Source of the DNA: Halomonas ventosae
GTDB taxonomy: Bacteria > Pseudomonadota > Gammaproteobacteria > Pseudomonadales > Halomonadaceae
Direction of reading: 5' to 3'
Assembly: GCF_004363555.1 (NCBI RefSeq)
Contig: NZ_SNZJ01000006.1
Location: 158,574-222,573 of the forward strand
DNA: 64,000 nt
Below are positions 54,656-63,905 of this stretch, piece by piece (positions within the stretch are counted from its first letter, which is position 1; the number at the start of each line of letters is the position of its first letter). A program made the position numbers and the translations under genes. The notes beneath the pieces were generated by a model. That model was given only the letters and a program-made list of their open reading frames with translations. It did not search any database and was not told the origin of the DNA.

Positions 54656-55405
54656 CTAGGGGTCAGGGATATCTGTTCCCTCAGCGGCAGCCACCACCTG
54701 CTCAGCCAAGACCTGGACGGTATCCACGACCGGCAATGAGACATCGAGCGTATCCTGGATGACCGAAAGCTCGGTACAGGCCAGCACCAGCACATCCGCG
54801 CCGCGAGCTTTGAGGTCTTCGGCAGCACGTGCGAAGACAGCCAGCGTGTCTGGATGTCGCCCCTGCCCCCGTTTGACGGCACGAATCACCTCAAGCACCG
54901 AGGCTTCATCATCGGGATACACCAGGGAGAGTCCACGCGCCGCGGTGAATCCCTCGTAGAGACCGATCTTGCGTAGTGCTGGCGAGCAGAGCATGCCGAC
55001 TTTAGCGCCAGGGATCCGAAGGGCGATGGTATCCAGCGTCCGCTCGACAATGTGCCAGACCGGGATATCCACGGCGTCCTGAGCGTACTGCCAATAATGG
55101 TGAGCGGTGTTGCACGGCATCACCAGAAAGTCCGCACCGCCCTGCTCGAGTCGACGCGCCATGTCGGCAATGACCGGGCCCGGGTTCTCTCCATCTCCAT
55201 CGATCAATGCCTTGATACGTGACGGAACCTTGGGATTGTTGTCCACCAGCAGATGTACGTGGTCGATATCATCCTCAGCGGGTGTGACTTCGATGACCCG
55301 CTGCATGAAAGTCACTGTGGCATCGGGACCCATTCCCCCCAGAACCCCGACAATGGTATGTCGTTGAGAAGGGGAGGCCTCAACATCGCGATCGTGAATT
55401 GTCAT
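54656..55405 (-). CDS. Aspartate/glutamate racemase family protein
   Basis: 249 residues, PLP-independent two-cysteine racemase. N-terminal GVLGGMGPDATVTF, first cysteine in FLVMPCNTAHHY (near residue 95) and second in VLACTELSV (near 208): both catalytic cysteines are present. Family members act on aspartate, glutamate and analogues. In this locus the aspartate analogue cysteate is a likely substrate, which would let the L-specific sulfo-lyase use both enantiomers. This is inference; it could also be a true aspartate racemase. It begins 21 bp after the TRAP permease gene. Confidence 0.85.
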   Translation of the reverse strand: MTIHDRDVEASPSQRHTIVGVLGGMGPDATVTFMQRVIEVTPAEDDIDHVHLLVDNNPKVPSRIKALIDGDGENPGPVIADMARRLEQGGADFLVMPCNTAHHYWQYAQDAVDIPVWHIVERTLDTIALRIPGAKVGMLCSPALRKIGLYEGFTAARGLSLVYPDDEASVLEVIRAVKRGQGRHPDTLAVFARAAEDLKARGADVLVLACTELSVIQDTLDVSLPVVDTVQVLAEQVVAAAEGTDIPDP

Positions 55406-55426
55406 CGGTCTTCTATCCCTTGATTG

Positions 55427-56707
55427 TCAGAAGCCAAGCAGTGTTGGCAGCCACAGGGTGATCTGGGGGAAGAATGCCAACAGGAGATCAATTATCACCA
55501 TCGACCCGACCAACGGAATGGCACGGACCGAGATGCGCTCAATGGACACGTTGGCAATACTGGAGCTGATGAACATGTTTTCCCCGAGAGGCGGTGTGGA
55601 AAAGCCGATACCGAGGCTGACCACTAGGACGATACCGAAGTGAATCGGATCGACGCCCAGCTCCACCATCACGGGTAGCAACACGGGAGTGACGATCATG
55701 ATGGTGGCAAGGATCTCTATGAACATTCCCACGATCAGCAGGAAGCCGATCACCAGCACCCAGACCAGCCAAAGGCTGTCGGTGATCTGAAGGATTCCTT
55801 GGGCGATCATGGCTGGGATGTGATTCTCGACCAGAATCCTCCCGAAGGCGGTGGCGGTAAACATGATGATGAGCACTCGCCCGGTCAGCCAGGTAGTGCT
55901 CTGGAAGGCTTCGTTGAGACCACGAAGCGACGACTCCTTGTGGATGAAGACTCCGACGAAAAGGGCATAGAAGATGGAGACTACCGCAGCTTCCGTGGGC
56001 GTAAACATCCCGGAATAGATGCCCCCCAGGATCACCACTGGCGCCATGATTGACCAGAACCCATCCTTGAGCACCTTGGCAATTCGCTTTCTATCGTATT
56101 TCGTGCCTTCTGTCTGATAGCCGTTTCTCTTTGCGGTGATATAGTTGGCTATGATCAAGCCCATTCCAAGCATGATTCCGGGAATCACTCCAGCCATGAA
56201 CAGCGCTGAGATGGATTCATTGGCGGTGACGCCATAGATAACGAGCGGCATGCTGGGAGGAATCACGACGCCTAGCCCACCGGCCGTGGCGGTGATAGCT
56301 GCAGGGTAGCTCTTGCCGTATCCGCGCTCGATCATCGCCGGGATCACCAGCATGCCGACTGCGGCCGTGGTTGCTGGTCCGGAGCCAGAAATGGCACCGA
56401 AGAACATGCAGGCCATCACCGCGGCTGCGCCCAGCCCGCCAGCAGCCGGCCCGGCCAGTTCCTCCGCGATGTGGATCAAGCGACGGGCAATCCCTGCATC
56501 GCCCATCAGGGCACCGGCCAGGATGAATGAGGGTAGTGCCATGAGGGGGAACGAGTTAATGGCGGAAAAGGCCAGCTCGATCAACGAGCTGATATCATCA
56601 CCGTTAAGGACATAGACCGCCATGGAGGCGACCCCGAGGGCCACCACTATGGGTGCGCCGAAAAACAGCAGCGCCCCGAACATCGAAAATAGTACAGTTG
56701 CGGCCAT
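55427..56707 (-). CDS. TRAP transporter large permease (DctM type)
   Basis: 426 residues, about 12 hydrophobic helices. Typical segments are FFGAPIVVALGVAS, the FPLMALPSFILAGALMGDAGIA loop, MFFGAISGSGPATTAAVG and VIPPSMPLVIYGV. It carries the sodium-coupled transport path for the substrate delivered by the DctP-type receptor. It lies 5 bp downstream of the small permease gene. Confidence 0.93.
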   Translation of the reverse strand: MAATVLFSMFGALLFFGAPIVVALGVASMAVYVLNGDDISSLIELAFSAINSFPLMALPSFILAGALMGDAGIARRLIHIAEELAGPAAGGLGAAAVMACMFFGAISGSGPATTAAVGMLVIPAMIERGYGKSYPAAITATAGGLGVVIPPSMPLVIYGVTANESISALFMAGVIPGIMLGMGLIIANYITAKRNGYQTEGTKYDRKRIAKVLKDGFWSIMAPVVILGGIYSGMFTPTEAAVVSIFYALFVGVFIHKESSLRGLNEAFQSTTWLTGRVLIIMFTATAFGRILVENHIPAMIAQGILQITDSLWLVWVLVIGFLLIVGMFIEILATIMIVTPVLLPVMVELGVDPIHFGIVLVVSLGIGFSTPPLGENMFISSSIANVSIERISVRAIPLVGSMVIIDLLLAFFPQITLWLPTLLGF

Positions 56708-56712
56708 GGTGC

Positions 56713-57267
56713 TTACCCCTTGCCTTTGGAGGAGGAGTTCCCGGTAGCGTTGGAATCCCCGTCGGTGATCTTGCTCACTTCCTTCTGCTCCACATCACCA
56801 GGCTCGATGCCCTTGACCAGTTTCAGGTACTGGACCTGAAGGACACGGAAGGCCATCAGTACAAAGGCGATGGGGAAGACGAAGTAGACATAGGCCAGAG
56901 ACCAGCCCAAGGCCGGGGAGTTGTACGGAAACTCCAGCAACAGCCCAATCAGATCCAGGCTCTTCCACGCCAGGACCACACAGAACCCTACCCAGATCAG
57001 ATCAACCAGCAGCAGCAAGGTGTTAGCGAGGCGCTTCGGCATCATCTTGATGTGCGTCTGCAATCGGTTATGCGCACTGAGGTGCGCTGCATGAGCGGCC
57101 CCCAGAAAGACGAACCAGATGAAGGCGTAGCGAGCAAGTTCCTCGATCCATGCCATGCCGATGCCGAGCGTTACCCGCATGACCACCTGAACGAACAACA
57201 GCACTACGAAAACACCGAGCAGGAAGCGGCAGACGTAGTCTTCGATATGATTGAGCTTTGCTAACAC
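56713..57267 (-). CDS. TRAP transporter small permease (DctQ type)
   Basis: 184 residues, four transmembrane helices with the family pattern RFLLGVFVVLLFVQVVMRV, WIEELARYAFIWFVFLGAA and RLQTHI. It ends in a charged Ser/Gly/Lys tail that is longer than usual. It pairs with the large permease. Confidence 0.9.
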   Translation of the reverse strand: MLAKLNHIEDYVCRFLLGVFVVLLFVQVVMRVTLGIGMAWIEELARYAFIWFVFLGAAHAAHLSAHNRLQTHIKMMPKRLANTLLLLVDLIWVGFCVVLAWKSLDLIGLLLEFPYNSPALGWSLAYVYFVFPIAFVLMAFRVLQVQYLKLVKGIEPGDVEQKEVSKITDGDSNATGNSSSKGKG

Positions 57268-57301
57268 GAAAGCCTCCTTCCCCTGTGGGAGTGCGAGGAG
57301 G

Positions 57302-57341
57302 GAGCCAGGCCAGGCGACCCATCGTCGCCCGGCCCAGCCTC
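57302..57341 (-). other. Imperfect hairpin between TRAP receptor and permease genes
   Basis: The arms GAGCCAGGCCAGGCGAC and GTCGCCCGGCCCAGCCTC (plus-strand view) pair with few mismatches around a 5-nt loop, directly after the receptor stop. Like the hairpin at 31490-31516, it may hold receptor mRNA at higher level than the permease part. Confidence 0.5.
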
Positions 57342-57343
57342 AC

Positions 57344-58330
57344 TCAGTGGCCCAATGCTTTCTGCATTTCCTCGAAGGCTTCCTGACCACCGATCTCGTC
57401 GTAAAACTCCGGCCAGACCTCTTCCTTGGCAATTCGAACCCACTCCTCCTCATCTTCCAGGGTCGTTACCTCGACACCTTCCGCCTCCATGCCGGCACGA
57501 GCCTTGGAGGCTTCGGTCAGCTGGAACTGCAGCGCATACAGCTGGGCTTCGAGTCCGGCACGATCGATGATCGCGCGCTCTTCGTCACTCAGCTTCTCGT
57601 AGGTCCTGACACCCATCACGATCGGCTGGAGGGAGTACTGGTAGTGGACTTCGGTGAGGTAATCCTGCACTTCGTGGAACTTCATCGTGTAGTTCACGAT
57701 GTAGGGATTGTCCTGGCCATCGATCACGCCTTGCTGCAAGCCGGTGAACACCTCGGGCCAGGACATGCTGATCGGGCTGGCACCCCAGGCTTCGTAAGTG
57801 GCCAGCATCAGCTCGTTCTGAGGCACCCTGATCTTGAGCCCCTCGATATCCTCCAGGGTGGTCACGGGCCTTTCGGAGTTGGTGAGGTAGCGGAAGTTGG
57901 AATATAGCCAGCTGACGATATGTACGCCGGCTTCCTCTTCGGCGATTGCATTCCAGCGGTCCGCCAGCGGCCCCGTGGTAGCCTTGACCGCATCGGCGTG
58001 ACTGCGGATCGCGTAGGGCATGGTCAAGGCACCGAGCCGCGGGGCATAGGGGGTCAAGTTACCCACGCCGATCAGGGCGAAGTCGAGCTTGCCGATGCGA
58101 GTATCCTGGATCATGCCCGTCTCGGAACCGAGCTGCCCACCGGGGAACAGCTCGACCTGCATCTCGCCCCCGGAGAGCTCTTCGACCAACTCCTCGAAAC
58201 GCTGTGCCAACGCCCCCTGGTCGGAATCCATCGGGTCCCCCATGCCGACCTTGAAGGTCGTCTCTGCCTGGGCGGCATGCGCAGTCAGGGTGGCAAGAAC
58301 AGCGGAGGCCAAGAGAGTTTTCTTGAACAT
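57344..58330 (-). CDS. TRAP transporter substrate-binding protein (DctP type)
   Basis: 328 residues. Signal peptide MFKKTLLASAVLATLTAHAAQAE, then the DctP fold with FKVGMGDPMDSDQGALAQRFEELVEE, the IRVPQNELMLATYEAWGASPISMSWPEVFTGLQQGVIDGQDNP substrate region (given in two parts of the usual motif) and a conserved arginine in GLKIRVP that binds the substrate carboxylate or sulfonate. ATG at 58330 has GGAGTG eight bases upstream. Receptor of the sulfonate locus transporter; the real ligand needs a binding test. Confidence 0.9.
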   Translation of the reverse strand: MFKKTLLASAVLATLTAHAAQAETTFKVGMGDPMDSDQGALAQRFEELVEELSGGEMQVELFPGGQLGSETGMIQDTRIGKLDFALIGVGNLTPYAPRLGALTMPYAIRSHADAVKATTGPLADRWNAIAEEEAGVHIVSWLYSNFRYLTNSERPVTTLEDIEGLKIRVPQNELMLATYEAWGASPISMSWPEVFTGLQQGVIDGQDNPYIVNYTMKFHEVQDYLTEVHYQYSLQPIVMGVRTYEKLSDEERAIIDRAGLEAQLYALQFQLTEASKARAGMEAEGVEVTTLEDEEEWVRIAKEEVWPEFYDEIGGQEAFEEMQKALGH

Positions 58331-58361
58331 TGTTGTCACTCCAATCTTCATCGGGTTGGTA

Positions 58362-59570
58362 CTACGCGGTGGTAGTCTTGTCGGTTGCCTGATCCATGGC
58401 GTCGCCCATCAACTGGACGATGTCGTCACAGTCCCCTTCATCAAACGTCAACGGAAGTCTAAGGTCACATAGTGTGGCCAGTATTCGATCGGCATTCGGC
58501 AGAGGACGGGGTGCGGAGAGATAGCCCCAGCTGTCGTATCGGCTGGTGTAATCTTCCGGTAGCGCCTTGCCGTACCACTTGAGTGGAATGCCACGGGCCT
58601 CACAGCCGGAGATGAACCGTGCTATCTCCTCGTGGGCAAGGGAGGGCAGCTTGAACTGGATCGAACTACCGACGAAGCCCTCCTTCTCGTGCCGTGGAAT
58701 GGTCCGGACCGGAGCCATTTCGGTAAGGCCCGCTTCCAAGCGACGATAGAGCGTATTCCAGCGCTGCCTGCGAGACTCGAGCTCGGCCAGCTGCGGGCGC
58801 AGGATCGCCGCCCGCAGGTTGTCCATCCGTCCGCTCATGTTCGGCGTCACCATTCGCGTCTCGCTGAAGGTCTCGGCATCCGGTGCCGCCAGGTGACGGT
58901 CGTAGAGCATGTAGGACCCTGACATGATCACGGCCCGCCGCATCACCTCGGGATCCTCCGTGCTCAGCAAGCCGCCCTCGCCGGAGTTGAGATGCTTGTA
59001 GGTCTGGGTGCTGAAGCAACCCACCTTGCCAAAGGTGCCGCTCGGCCTGCCGTCGAAGGTGGCTCCCATGGTGTGGGCACAGTCCTCGATCAGGGTGATC
59101 CCATGGGCTTCGCACACGGCCATGATGGCGTCCATGTCCCCGATGTGGCCGCGCATGTGCGAGAGCATGAAAAAGCGGGCTCCTGTTTCCTTCGCCGCAG
59201 CAGCGAGGTCATCGGGATCGACGGTGGTATCCTCGAGTATGTCCACCAGCACGGCCTTGCCACCTGCCGCATGGATGCTGCCCGGCACCGGTGACAGCGT
59301 GAAGGCGTTGCACAGCACTGCATCCCCGCGGTGGAGCCCACAGGCGCGCAGCGCAAGCTGGAGGGCATAGCCCCCGGAAGCGCAGGCCAGGACGTAGGGA
59401 ACTCCCAGGCTATCGGCAAACTCCTGCTCCAGCAGGGCGGTCTCTCCTTTCTCCCCTTCAACCAGGTTATAGCGATGCAGTCGCCCGGTGCGCATCACTG
59501 CCACCGCGGCTGCGATTGCGGCCTCGGAGATCGGCTCCTGCTGGGTAAAGGATTTCGAGAAACGGCGCAT
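58362..59570 (-). CDS. DegT/DnrJ/EryC1/StrS family aminotransferase
   Basis: 402 residues, PLP fold type I. The PLP lysine lies in FSTQTYKHLNSGEGG (near residue 195), with IEDCAHTMGATFDG before it. Family members usually aminate sugar ketones, but this one sits in a run with a dehydrogenase and a sulfo-lyase, 10 bp after the hpsN-like gene and 31 bp before the TRAP receptor gene. A role in interconverting an amino and an oxo C3 sulfonate is suggested by context only. Confidence 0.85.
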   Translation of the reverse strand: MRRFSKSFTQQEPISEAAIAAAVAVMRTGRLHRYNLVEGEKGETALLEQEFADSLGVPYVLACASGGYALQLALRACGLHRGDAVLCNAFTLSPVPGSIHAAGGKAVLVDILEDTTVDPDDLAAAAKETGARFFMLSHMRGHIGDMDAIMAVCEAHGITLIEDCAHTMGATFDGRPSGTFGKVGCFSTQTYKHLNSGEGGLLSTEDPEVMRRAVIMSGSYMLYDRHLAAPDAETFSETRMVTPNMSGRMDNLRAAILRPQLAELESRRQRWNTLYRRLEAGLTEMAPVRTIPRHEKEGFVGSSIQFKLPSLAHEEIARFISGCEARGIPLKWYGKALPEDYTSRYDSWGYLSAPRPLPNADRILATLCDLRLPLTFDEGDCDDIVQLMGDAMDQATDKTTTA

Positions 59571-59580
59571 GTGACCTGCC

Positions 59581-60897
59581 TCAGTAGCGCTGCTGGTGGT
59601 GGACGGGGAAATCCCACTGCTCGTCAGGGAAGTACTTGGTCAGACGCCAGTCGCAGGCGCGAGCGTGACCTTCCATCCCCTCGACGCGGGAAATACGTGA
59701 GCCCACGGCACTGAACGTGCGGTTGGCTTCCTCGCTCAGCTGCTGGGTGGTCAGCACCTTCATGAACTTGTGCACGTTCAGGCCACCGCTATAGCGACCG
59801 GCGCGCTTGGTCGGCAGGATGTGGTTCGTGCCCGAGCACTTGTCGCCATGGGTCACGGTGCTACCCTCGCCGAGAAACAGCGAGCCGTAGTTGCTCAGGT
59901 GCTCCTTCCACCAGCCGAGGTCCTCGCAAAGTACCTGCAGATGCTCGCAGGCGTAACGATCACTGACTTCGACAATCTCCTCGCGCGAGTCCCCCAGAAT
60001 CACCTCGCCATGATCGCGCCAGGCGGCATGGATCACGTCGGCATTGGGCATGTCGTTGGCAACTTTGGGCACCAGTTCCATGACCTTGCGCCCCAGGGCT
60101 TCACTGGTGGTGAACAGCCACACCGGCGAATTGGTGCCATGCTCGGCCTGCGAGACCAGATCGACGGAAATTGACATGGGATCCGCCGTGTCGTCGGCGA
60201 TGACAGCCGATTCGGTCGGACCGGCAAAGACGTCGATGCCGACCTGCCCGAACAGCAGGCGCTTCGCTTCGGCCACATAGGCATTCCCCGGGCCAACCAG
60301 GATATCGGCCTCACGCCCACCGAACAGGCCAAAGGCCATGCTCGCCATGGCGTGAACGCCGCCCATCTCGAGGATCATGTCGGCGCCGGCAACATGCAGG
60401 GCATACACCACAGCCGGGTTGATGCTCTCACCCCGGGGCGGCGAGCAGGCCACCACGTGGGGGACACCGGCCGCCTTGGCGGTTGCGACACTCATCAACG
60501 CCGAGGCCGCATGCGCATAGCGCCCCCCCGGGATGTAGCAGCCGGCACAGCCGACCGGCAGCACACGCTGCCCGAGCAATACGCCGGGCTCGGTCTCGAT
60601 CTCGAAGGAGGTCAGACTATCGCGCTGCGCCTCGGCGAATCGGCGAATCTGGCGGTGGGCGAAGTCGATGTCGTCCTTAACCGACTGGGGAACGCTGTCG
60701 ATGAGACGCTGACGCTTCTCGTCGCTCAGGACGAAATCGTCGGTCCAACCGTCGAACCTCTCGGCGTACTCGCGCACGGCCTGCTCGCCTCGCTCGCGAA
60801 TATCGTCGAGCATCTGACGCACCGCGGTGGTGACACGTTGATCCTCGGCGGCGACGCCCTCGGCGCCCTCGGCAGACTTGAGATGTCGAATTGTCAT
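59581..60897 (-). CDS. hpsN: Histidinol-dehydrogenase-family sulfonate dehydrogenase (HpsN-like)
   Basis: 438 residues. All residues needed by the HisD fold are present: Gln/His zinc ligands in LVSQAEHGTNS, the catalytic Glu-His in YACEHLQV, Asp and His in GDKCSGTNHILPTK, and the last zinc His in VEGMEGHARACD. The overall sequence and its ending (RLTKYFPDEQWDF) resemble HpsN, which oxidises 2,3-dihydroxypropane-1-sulfonate (DHPS) to sulfolactate in two NAD-dependent steps; no his operon is nearby. Because histidinol is an amino alcohol, a HisD relative could also oxidise cysteinolate to cysteate. ATG at 60897 with GGAG seven bases upstream. It follows cuyA after 101 bp. Confidence 0.8.
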   Translation of the reverse strand: MTIRHLKSAEGAEGVAAEDQRVTTAVRQMLDDIRERGEQAVREYAERFDGWTDDFVLSDEKRQRLIDSVPQSVKDDIDFAHRQIRRFAEAQRDSLTSFEIETEPGVLLGQRVLPVGCAGCYIPGGRYAHAASALMSVATAKAAGVPHVVACSPPRGESINPAVVYALHVAGADMILEMGGVHAMASMAFGLFGGREADILVGPGNAYVAEAKRLLFGQVGIDVFAGPTESAVIADDTADPMSISVDLVSQAEHGTNSPVWLFTTSEALGRKVMELVPKVANDMPNADVIHAAWRDHGEVILGDSREEIVEVSDRYACEHLQVLCEDLGWWKEHLSNYGSLFLGEGSTVTHGDKCSGTNHILPTKRAGRYSGGLNVHKFMKVLTTQQLSEEANRTFSAVGSRISRVEGMEGHARACDWRLTKYFPDEQWDFPVHHQQRY

Positions 60898-60998
60898 TGT
60901 GTTCTCCGCAATGGAGCTATCGGCTTGGGATACTCTTGGAATCCCCCGGGGGGTGCGGGTCCCGGAGGTAGGAACCATCTCGCGGCATAGGCCGATCA

Positions 60999-62012
60999 TC
61001 AGGCCTGGTAGTCGGGGAACCCGAAGGCATCGGGGTATCCGAACAGCGCAACACTGCCCCCGGTGTGGAGGAACACCACATTCGCGCCCTCCTTGAACTG
61101 GCCCTTGCGGATCAGGTCGATCAGGCCCGCCATGCCCTTGCCGGAGTAGACCGGGTCGAGCAGGATGCCCTCATGACGGGCCAACAGGGTGACGGCCTCG
61201 ACCATGCTCTCGGTGGGGATGCCATAGCCCTCACCGACGTAGTCGCAGTTGGCTACCACATGCTCGCGTGACACCACACCGCTCAGGCCGAGCTTGGCTT
61301 CCGTCTTCTGGGCCAGCGCAAAGACATTGGCCTCCTGCTTGTCCCTGGGCGCACGGACACCGACACCGAGCACCGGGATGCCAGAGTTGCAGGCAGCCAA
61401 GCCGGTAACCAGGCCGGCCTGAGTGCCGGCACTGCCGGTCGCGTGCACCAGGTGATCGATCTGCAGGCCCATGTCATTGGCCTGGGCCAGCAGCTCCAGT
61501 GCGGCATTGACATAGCCCAGGGCACCGATCTCGTTGGAGCCGCCACCGGGAATGATATAGGGGGTCTTGCCCTCGCCCTTCAGCTGTTCGGCCAGGGTCT
61601 CCATCTCGGCTGCCATGTCGGCGCCGCCGGGGCGCTTCTCGACGGTGGCGCCGTGCAACTGGTCGAGGAAGACGTTGCCATTGTAGTTGTAGGCGGGGTC
61701 GTGGCTCCCGGTGCGATCCTCGAGCAGGATATGGCACCCGAGGCCCAGCTTGCAGGCTGCCGCTACGGTCTGACGAGCATGATTCGACTGGGTCGCACCT
61801 TGAGTGATGATCGTGTCAGCACCTTTCTCGAGGGCATCCGCCATCAGGAACTCGAGCTTGCGAGTCTTGTTGCCGCCGGTGGAGAGCCCCGTGCAGTCGT
61901 CGCGCTTGATCCAGAGGCGCGGACCACCCAGAAGGCGACTTAGGTTGTCCATGGGCTCAAGAGGAGTTGGCATGTGGCCGAGTCGGACACGGGGAAAGCG
62001 GGAAAGGTGCAT
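60999..62012 (-). CDS. cuyA: L-cysteate sulfo-lyase
   Basis: 337 residues, PLP fold type II, of the D-cysteine desulfhydrase/ACC deaminase family. The PLP lysine is Lys49 in [12 protein letters not shown], with [12 protein letters not shown] and the phosphate loop GSAGTQAG following. The sequence closely follows the characterised CuyA pattern ([46 protein letters not shown]). CuyA splits L-cysteate to pyruvate, ammonia and sulfite in the cytoplasm. ATG at 62012 has GGAGG five to six bases upstream; a longer frame to 62042 is unlikely. First gene of the minus-strand set, divergent from a LysR regulator. Confidence 0.87.
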   Translation of the reverse strand: MHLSRFPRVRLGHMPTPLEPMDNLSRLLGGPRLWIKRDDCTGLSTGGNKTRKLEFLMADALEKGADTIITQGATQSNHARQTVAAACKLGLGCHILLEDRTGSHDPAYNYNGNVFLDQLHGATVEKRPGGADMAAEMETLAEQLKGEGKTPYIIPGGGSNEIGALGYVNAALELLAQANDMGLQIDHLVHATGSAGTQAGLVTGLAACNSGIPVLGVGVRAPRDKQEANVFALAQKTEAKLGLSGVVSREHVVANCDYVGEGYGIPTESMVEAVTLLARHEGILLDPVYSGKGMAGLIDLIRKGQFKEGANVVFLHTGGSVALFGYPDAFGFPDYQA

Positions 62013-62118
62013 ACGAGCCTCCAGGCGAGTAATTTGTTGCATAAGCGTGCTCTCGGAATGACCGCCGTCGACAGTCTGGCGAACAACCCCGTCCGCCTCT
62101 GACCGGTCTGGCTCAACA

Positions 62119-62146
62119 TTAGTACGGGGCGCCCGGCACGAACCAA
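62119..62146 (-). promoter_or_regulatory. Candidate promoter of the sulfonate gene set
   Basis: Minus strand TTGGTT (62146-62141), 16-bp spacer, TACTAA (62124-62119). The predicted start near 62112 leaves a 100-nt leader before cuyA. Confidence 0.45.
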
Positions 62147-62176
62147 TGCCAAGATACTCAGCGGCGATTAAATTAT

Positions 62177-62189
62177 TGCATATTCCGCA
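62177..62189. promoter_or_regulatory. LysR-type box between cuyA and its regulator
   Basis: TGC-N7-GCA, which fits T-N11-A with dyad symmetry, in an AT-rich patch. It lies at about -65 to -77 from the predicted cuyA start, the usual activator-binding distance for LysR proteins, and about 39 bp before the regulator gene. Confidence 0.45.
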
Positions 62190-62227
62190 GATACCACTTC
62201 CGCAACAAGCTCCTCCGGAAGATTCAG

Positions 62228-63133
62228 ATGAAAATCGAGTGGATTGAAGACTTTCTTGCGCTGATTGAGGCAGGCACGTTTTCCCAGGCCGCCGAGTTGC
62301 GGCATGTCACCCAGCCGGCTTTCTCCCGCCGTATCCGGCAGTTGGAGGAGTGGCTGGGCGTTGAACTGATCGATCGCCACTCGGCACGACTGTCGCTCAC
62401 GGCCCATGCACAAGCCTATGAAGCAACCATGCGAGATTGGCTGGCTAGCCTCTACGCAATGCGCAGTCGCATCCGGGCGGATGCAATGCATGGGCCACGC
62501 GCGATCCTCACCACACAGCACACGCTTACTGTCAGCTATCTCCCCCGGTTGTTACGCTATTTCCGCCAGCGCGCCCCCGAAGCGCGCCTGCAGGTCCGTA
62601 CATCGGATCGCAGTGACTGTATCCGCAACTTCCAGAGAGGTGAGGCTGACTTGTTGTTGTGCAGTGAACTGGAGGGCTCTCAGCTGTTCCTTGATCGCGA
62701 AGAGATAGAGCGCGTTCCGATGGGGACGGAGCAGCTGATTCCCGTATGTGCCACTGATCGGTTGGGGCGCCCCCTGTTCGATCTCGAGGGGGGGACACAC
62801 CTGCCGCTGATCGGCTACGACGAGGACAGCTTCCTGGGCAGCGTCCTGGCCAACCCTTACCTGCACGATCTCCAACGTCGTTACGATATTGAACTGGTCT
62901 GCGAGACCTCCTTCACGATTGGCATACGCGAGCTTACCCTTGCCGGTCTGGGTATCGGCTGGCTGCCAAATGGTCTGATCGAGGAGGACCTGATAGCGGG
63001 AAAGCTGATCTCCCTGGTAGATATGCTGGGAGGTCCCAGGCTCGTCGTCGCCTGTTACCGGCAGCCCGACGTCGATACGGCATCAGTGGATACGCTATGG
63101 AATCTGATACATGATCGACCACCGATGGTGTGA
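62228..63133 (+). CDS. LysR-type regulator of the sulfonate genes
   Basis: 301 residues. N-terminal helix-turn-helix ([33 protein letters not shown] region) and a LysR substrate-binding domain with [17 protein letters not shown] near the end. Divergent from cuyA over 215 bp. By the usual pattern it activates the sulfonate set and represses itself, with a pathway compound as inducer. Confidence 0.85.
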   Translation: MKIEWIEDFLALIEAGTFSQAAELRHVTQPAFSRRIRQLEEWLGVELIDRHSARLSLTAHAQAYEATMRDWLASLYAMRSRIRADAMHGPRAILTTQHTLTVSYLPRLLRYFRQRAPEARLQVRTSDRSDCIRNFQRGEADLLLCSELEGSQLFLDREEIERVPMGTEQLIPVCATDRLGRPLFDLEGGTHLPLIGYDEDSFLGSVLANPYLHDLQRRYDIELVCETSFTIGIRELTLAGLGIGWLPNGLIEEDLIAGKLISLVDMLGGPRLVVACYRQPDVDTASVDTLWNLIHDRPPMV

Positions 63134-63269
63134 TCGAGAACATCTCGCTGATGGTCCCGACTACCTGCGACTGACGGCACGGATTGTCGTGTACGCTAAG
63201 CTAGATCTCACCAACCACCATTGATACCACTGCACGGAGCACCGCTGCCGTGCCTACGGAGGAAGCATC

Positions 63270-63761
63270 ATGAGTCATGGTATCCGTCGCATCTTATGCT
63301 GCGTGGGACTGAGGGCCGACAGCGATAAGGTGCTGGCACACGCCGTGGGACTCGCCGTTGCCACCGGAGCCAAGCTTGACGTCCTGCATGCGGTCAAGTC
63401 CCTGTCCGATGATGTCGTGAACACCCTCAGGGATAACATTCCGGACCGGGGAATACTCGAGAGCCTAAGGGAACGACGCCTCAAGGAGGCCGGCGAGGTA
63501 CTTGATGAACAGATCGAGACCTTCTGGTCACGACATCCCGATCTGCGTGGGGAGTTCGGGGATGGGGAAATGACACGCAGCGTACTGGAAGGCTATCCCG
63601 CTTCGGTGATCACGGACTTCGCTAAGCGCGCCGACAGTGACATGATCGTGCTCGCGGCCAACAAGCGCAGCTTCTCTGCCACCTATGCCGGCAAGATTAC
63701 GAAGGGCGTTATCAAGCGTTCTCGGGTTCCGGTAGTCGTGGTGCCACCCTGCCATGACTGA
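63270..63761 (+). CDS. Universal stress protein (UspA family)
   Basis: 163 residues, single Usp domain: IRRILCCVGLRADSDKVLAHAVGLA at the start and the ATP-binding-type ending SDMIVLAANKRSFSATYAGKITKGVIKRSRVPVVVV. The canonical G-2x-G-9x-G(S/T) motif is altered (AANKR in place of GSRG), so nucleotide binding may be weak. Usp proteins often accompany TRAP transporters, for example the ectoine transporter of Halomonas, where one regulates transport. GGAGGAA precedes the ATG. Confidence 0.85.
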   Translation: MSHGIRRILCCVGLRADSDKVLAHAVGLAVATGAKLDVLHAVKSLSDDVVNTLRDNIPDRGILESLRERRLKEAGEVLDEQIETFWSRHPDLRGEFGDGEMTRSVLEGYPASVITDFAKRADSDMIVLAANKRSFSATYAGKITKGVIKRSRVPVVVVPPCHD

Positions 63762-63905
63762 CGCTCGTCAGAGATCCCCCATCAGGTCTTGTAGGTAGGG
63801 GGCAAGGCCCAAAGGGGATTAAGACTCAGAATTTCAGGATAAGCAGTTGCTGCTCCCCCTCGAGCACCAGATACCAGGTCTGTTGGCTCAACCTGTGCAA
63901 GCTGC

